Of a stretch of 64,000 nt of DNA, positions 62,859 through 64,000 are shown one piece after another. The first letter of the stretch is position 1; the number at the start of each line of letters is the position of its first letter. The notes below the pieces were generated by a model. It was given only the letters and a program-made list of their open reading frames with translations, was not told the origin of the DNA and made no database searches. The position numbers and the translations under genes are program-made. The stretch covers positions 2,294,001-2,358,000 of the forward strand of contig NZ_JAWLJU010000002.1 of assembly GCF_037120705.1 (NCBI RefSeq). Reading direction: 5' to 3'. The stretch is from Pseudoalteromonas sp. UG3-2. GTDB taxonomy: Bacteria; Pseudomonadota; Gammaproteobacteria; Enterobacterales; Alteromonadaceae.

Positions 62859-64000
62859 TCAATTGTTGGGAGAGCCTTTATATTTAAGCTTAAATAGGTG
62901 ATTATTAATGGGCTTAATTATATCGACTAATAGCTTTCCCCTATTAAATTCAATATCCTTAATTCTCCCTTGTCCCGGTAAGGTAAATAATAACTTCGCG
63001 CTGTCGTCTGTCTGATAGTCAATTTGATAAATATTATATCCATCGGTGTGGTATATTTGATCTCCAGCTACTGTAAGTTTATGCTGGCTGAACGCTTTCG
63101 GCAGGGCAACTTCTATAATTGACTCACCAAGTTTGCGATCAAAAATTTCAACTTTGTCTTTCGTTGACAAAGAAACATATAAGTCTTTGTTAATTGAAGA
63201 AAGCCACAGCACATCCTGCATAGGCAAGGTTGAGATCAGCTTGCTTTCCCTTGAATAGATATATGCTTTATTTTTCGACCTTTCCACTGATACATAACCA
63301 ATATCACCATTTTGTAAAAAATCAGCCGATATCACTCGCCCTGTAGTTTGGATTGTGTCCAATAAGCGCCATTTATTCGAGTCATATATCTCAAGTCGAT
63401 TTTCAAATTTCAGCAATACCTCTTGGTAGTCTCTGCGAGCTTCAACATCAAAAAGCTCTTCACTTGTTAGGCGGGAATCAACAATAGAACCACTTTCGTC
63501 CAGTTCGAACAATGTCGCCTTACCGTTTTTAACTGCAACCGTAAAGTAGCCATTTTCCTTCGGTGAAGATGATCTATGATATGCAACCTCTTTGTTCAAC
63601 TGGTTAAACTGCAAACTTTTAAGGTTTAGCTGATTTAACTGATGTAAATATGGATACCCAACGACGAGCATATTTTTCCAGTCTATCGACTGATAACTCG
63701 AGTAGCGGCTATCCCCTAGGGCTTGAATTTTTTTAACTAACTTTTTTGATTTTAAAGAATACTCATAAATTTTCTTTTCAAATGGCTGCATCCAGATAAG
63801 TGTATTACGAGCACTATCATAATTAACAGACCATATCCTGTTCTTAGACTCGTAAAGCTTTACTAAGTTACCTCCTTCAGATTCTGTCATATAAAGTTCT
63901 GAAAACCCAGGCTGGCGACGCTCAAAAAACACACTATCAAGAGATTCGGAGTAGTGAAGAAAATGATCCCCATGTGAGTTAATATTTGGAGAAGTAATCT
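62859..64000 (-). CDS. Beta-propeller (TolB/PD40-like) protein, 3' part
   Basis: The frame is open to the right window edge, so the start lies outside; 380 codons are visible. The first visible residues, TSPNINSHGDHFLHYSESLDSVFFERR followed by QPGFSELYMTESEGGNLVKL, match the 'xSPxxSPDGxxxxFxSxRxGxxxLYxxDxxGG' style of TolB/PD40 propeller blades, and further weak blades follow about every 40-45 residues up to the C-terminus GRIKDIEFNRGKLLVDIIKPINNH. In this type of bacterium such propellers often form the periplasmic part of CadC/ToxR-like membrane regulators, but the DNA-binding part would be outside the window, so this is only a possibility. Confidence 0.65.
   Translation of the reverse strand, partial: ITSPNINSHGDHFLHYSESLDSVFFERRQPGFSELYMTESEGGNLVKLYESKNRIWSVNYDSARNTLIWMQPFEKKIYEYSLKSKKLVKKIQALGDSRYSSYQSIDWKNMLVVGYPYLHQLNQLNLKSLQFNQLNKEVAYHRSSSPKENGYFTVAVKNGKATLFELDESGSIVDSRLTSEELFDVEARRDYQEVLLKFENRLEIYDSNKWRLLDTIQTTGRVISADFLQNGDIGYVSVERSKNKAYIYSRESKLISTLPMQDVLWLSSINKDLYVSLSTKDKVEIFDRKLGESIIEVALPKAFSQHKLTVAGDQIYHTDGYNIYQIDYQTDDSAKLLFTLPGQGRIKDIEFNRGKLLVDIIKPINNHLFKLKYKGSPNN

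Noticed and set aside
62399..62862. Two short minus-strand frames (62399-62635 and 62659-62862)
   Set aside because: No ribosome sites, no domain content, and they lie in DNA that looks decayed.
1..64000. tRNA, rRNA, CRISPR arrays, attachment sites
   Set aside because: Nothing with the required structure or repeat spacing was seen on reading both strands.

Overview
The window looks like a chromosomal segment of a marine gammaproteobacterium, most likely Pseudoalteromonas or a close relative. This rests on the AT-leaning base composition, the GlmU sequence, the RND and siderophore-like gene content and the style of the small GG-leader peptides; no taxonomic marker is present, so the genus is an inference. 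About 53 kb (roughly 4.4-58.1 kb), read on the minus strand, is one lipopeptide NRPS/PKS biosynthetic locus with its export genes.

Layout from left to right: the 5' part of the housekeeping gene glmU (1-810, minus); an RND permease and membrane-fusion protein (1221-5499); the terminal two-module NRPS with thioesterase (5612-12967); a one-module NRPS (13703-17167); a VioC/AsnO-type amino-acid hydroxylase (17410-18408); a one-module NRPS (18514-22044); an NRPS with a degenerate 'interface-like' C domain (22041-25082); an unclassified Fe(II)/2OG oxygenase (25323-26363); a SyrP-like TauD hydroxylase (26677-27678); an odd C/dead-A protein without carrier domain (27675-31334); a hybrid NRPS-PKS (31334-39394); a two-module NRPS with a dual E/C domain (39396-46112); a SyrD-like ABC exporter (46131-47834); the first amino-acid module (47849-51187); a FAAL-ACP loading protein (51184-53217); a VOC protein, a lipoprotein, a TolC-like protein, a type II thioesterase and a small unknown protein (53227-58104). 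To the right are accessory genes: an orphan ParB-like gene (plus strand), a HlyD-like fragment next to two tandem, previously unlisted small GG-motif peptides resembling RiPP precursors (60905-61069 and 61124-61291), an IS110-type transposase remnant, and the 3' part of a beta-propeller protein running off the right edge.

Read in transcription order the assembly line is colinear: FAAL loads a fatty acid, then nine active-looking A domains and one malonyl extension with ketoreduction follow, ending in a TE. My by-eye ten-residue codes suggest: module 1 unusual (key Asp missing), 2 Ile-like, 3 Asn, 4 unassigned and then extended to a statine-like unit, 5 Gln-like, 6 possibly basic, 7 Ser, 8 Lys-like, 9 unassigned. 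Hydroxylases could decorate the Asn and Gln/Glx positions. Seven of the eight megaenzyme junctions pair a hydrophobic C-terminal tail with a TubC-type N-terminal docking domain; the single exception is the junction made of the carrier-less, A-dead protein and the interface-like C domain, flanked by two oxygenase genes. That split, apparently re-engineered module is the most interesting part of the window. Export probably uses the SyrD-like ABC protein and a three-part RND/MFP/TolC system. No MbtH protein, phosphopantetheinyl transferase, tRNA, rRNA or CRISPR array was seen.
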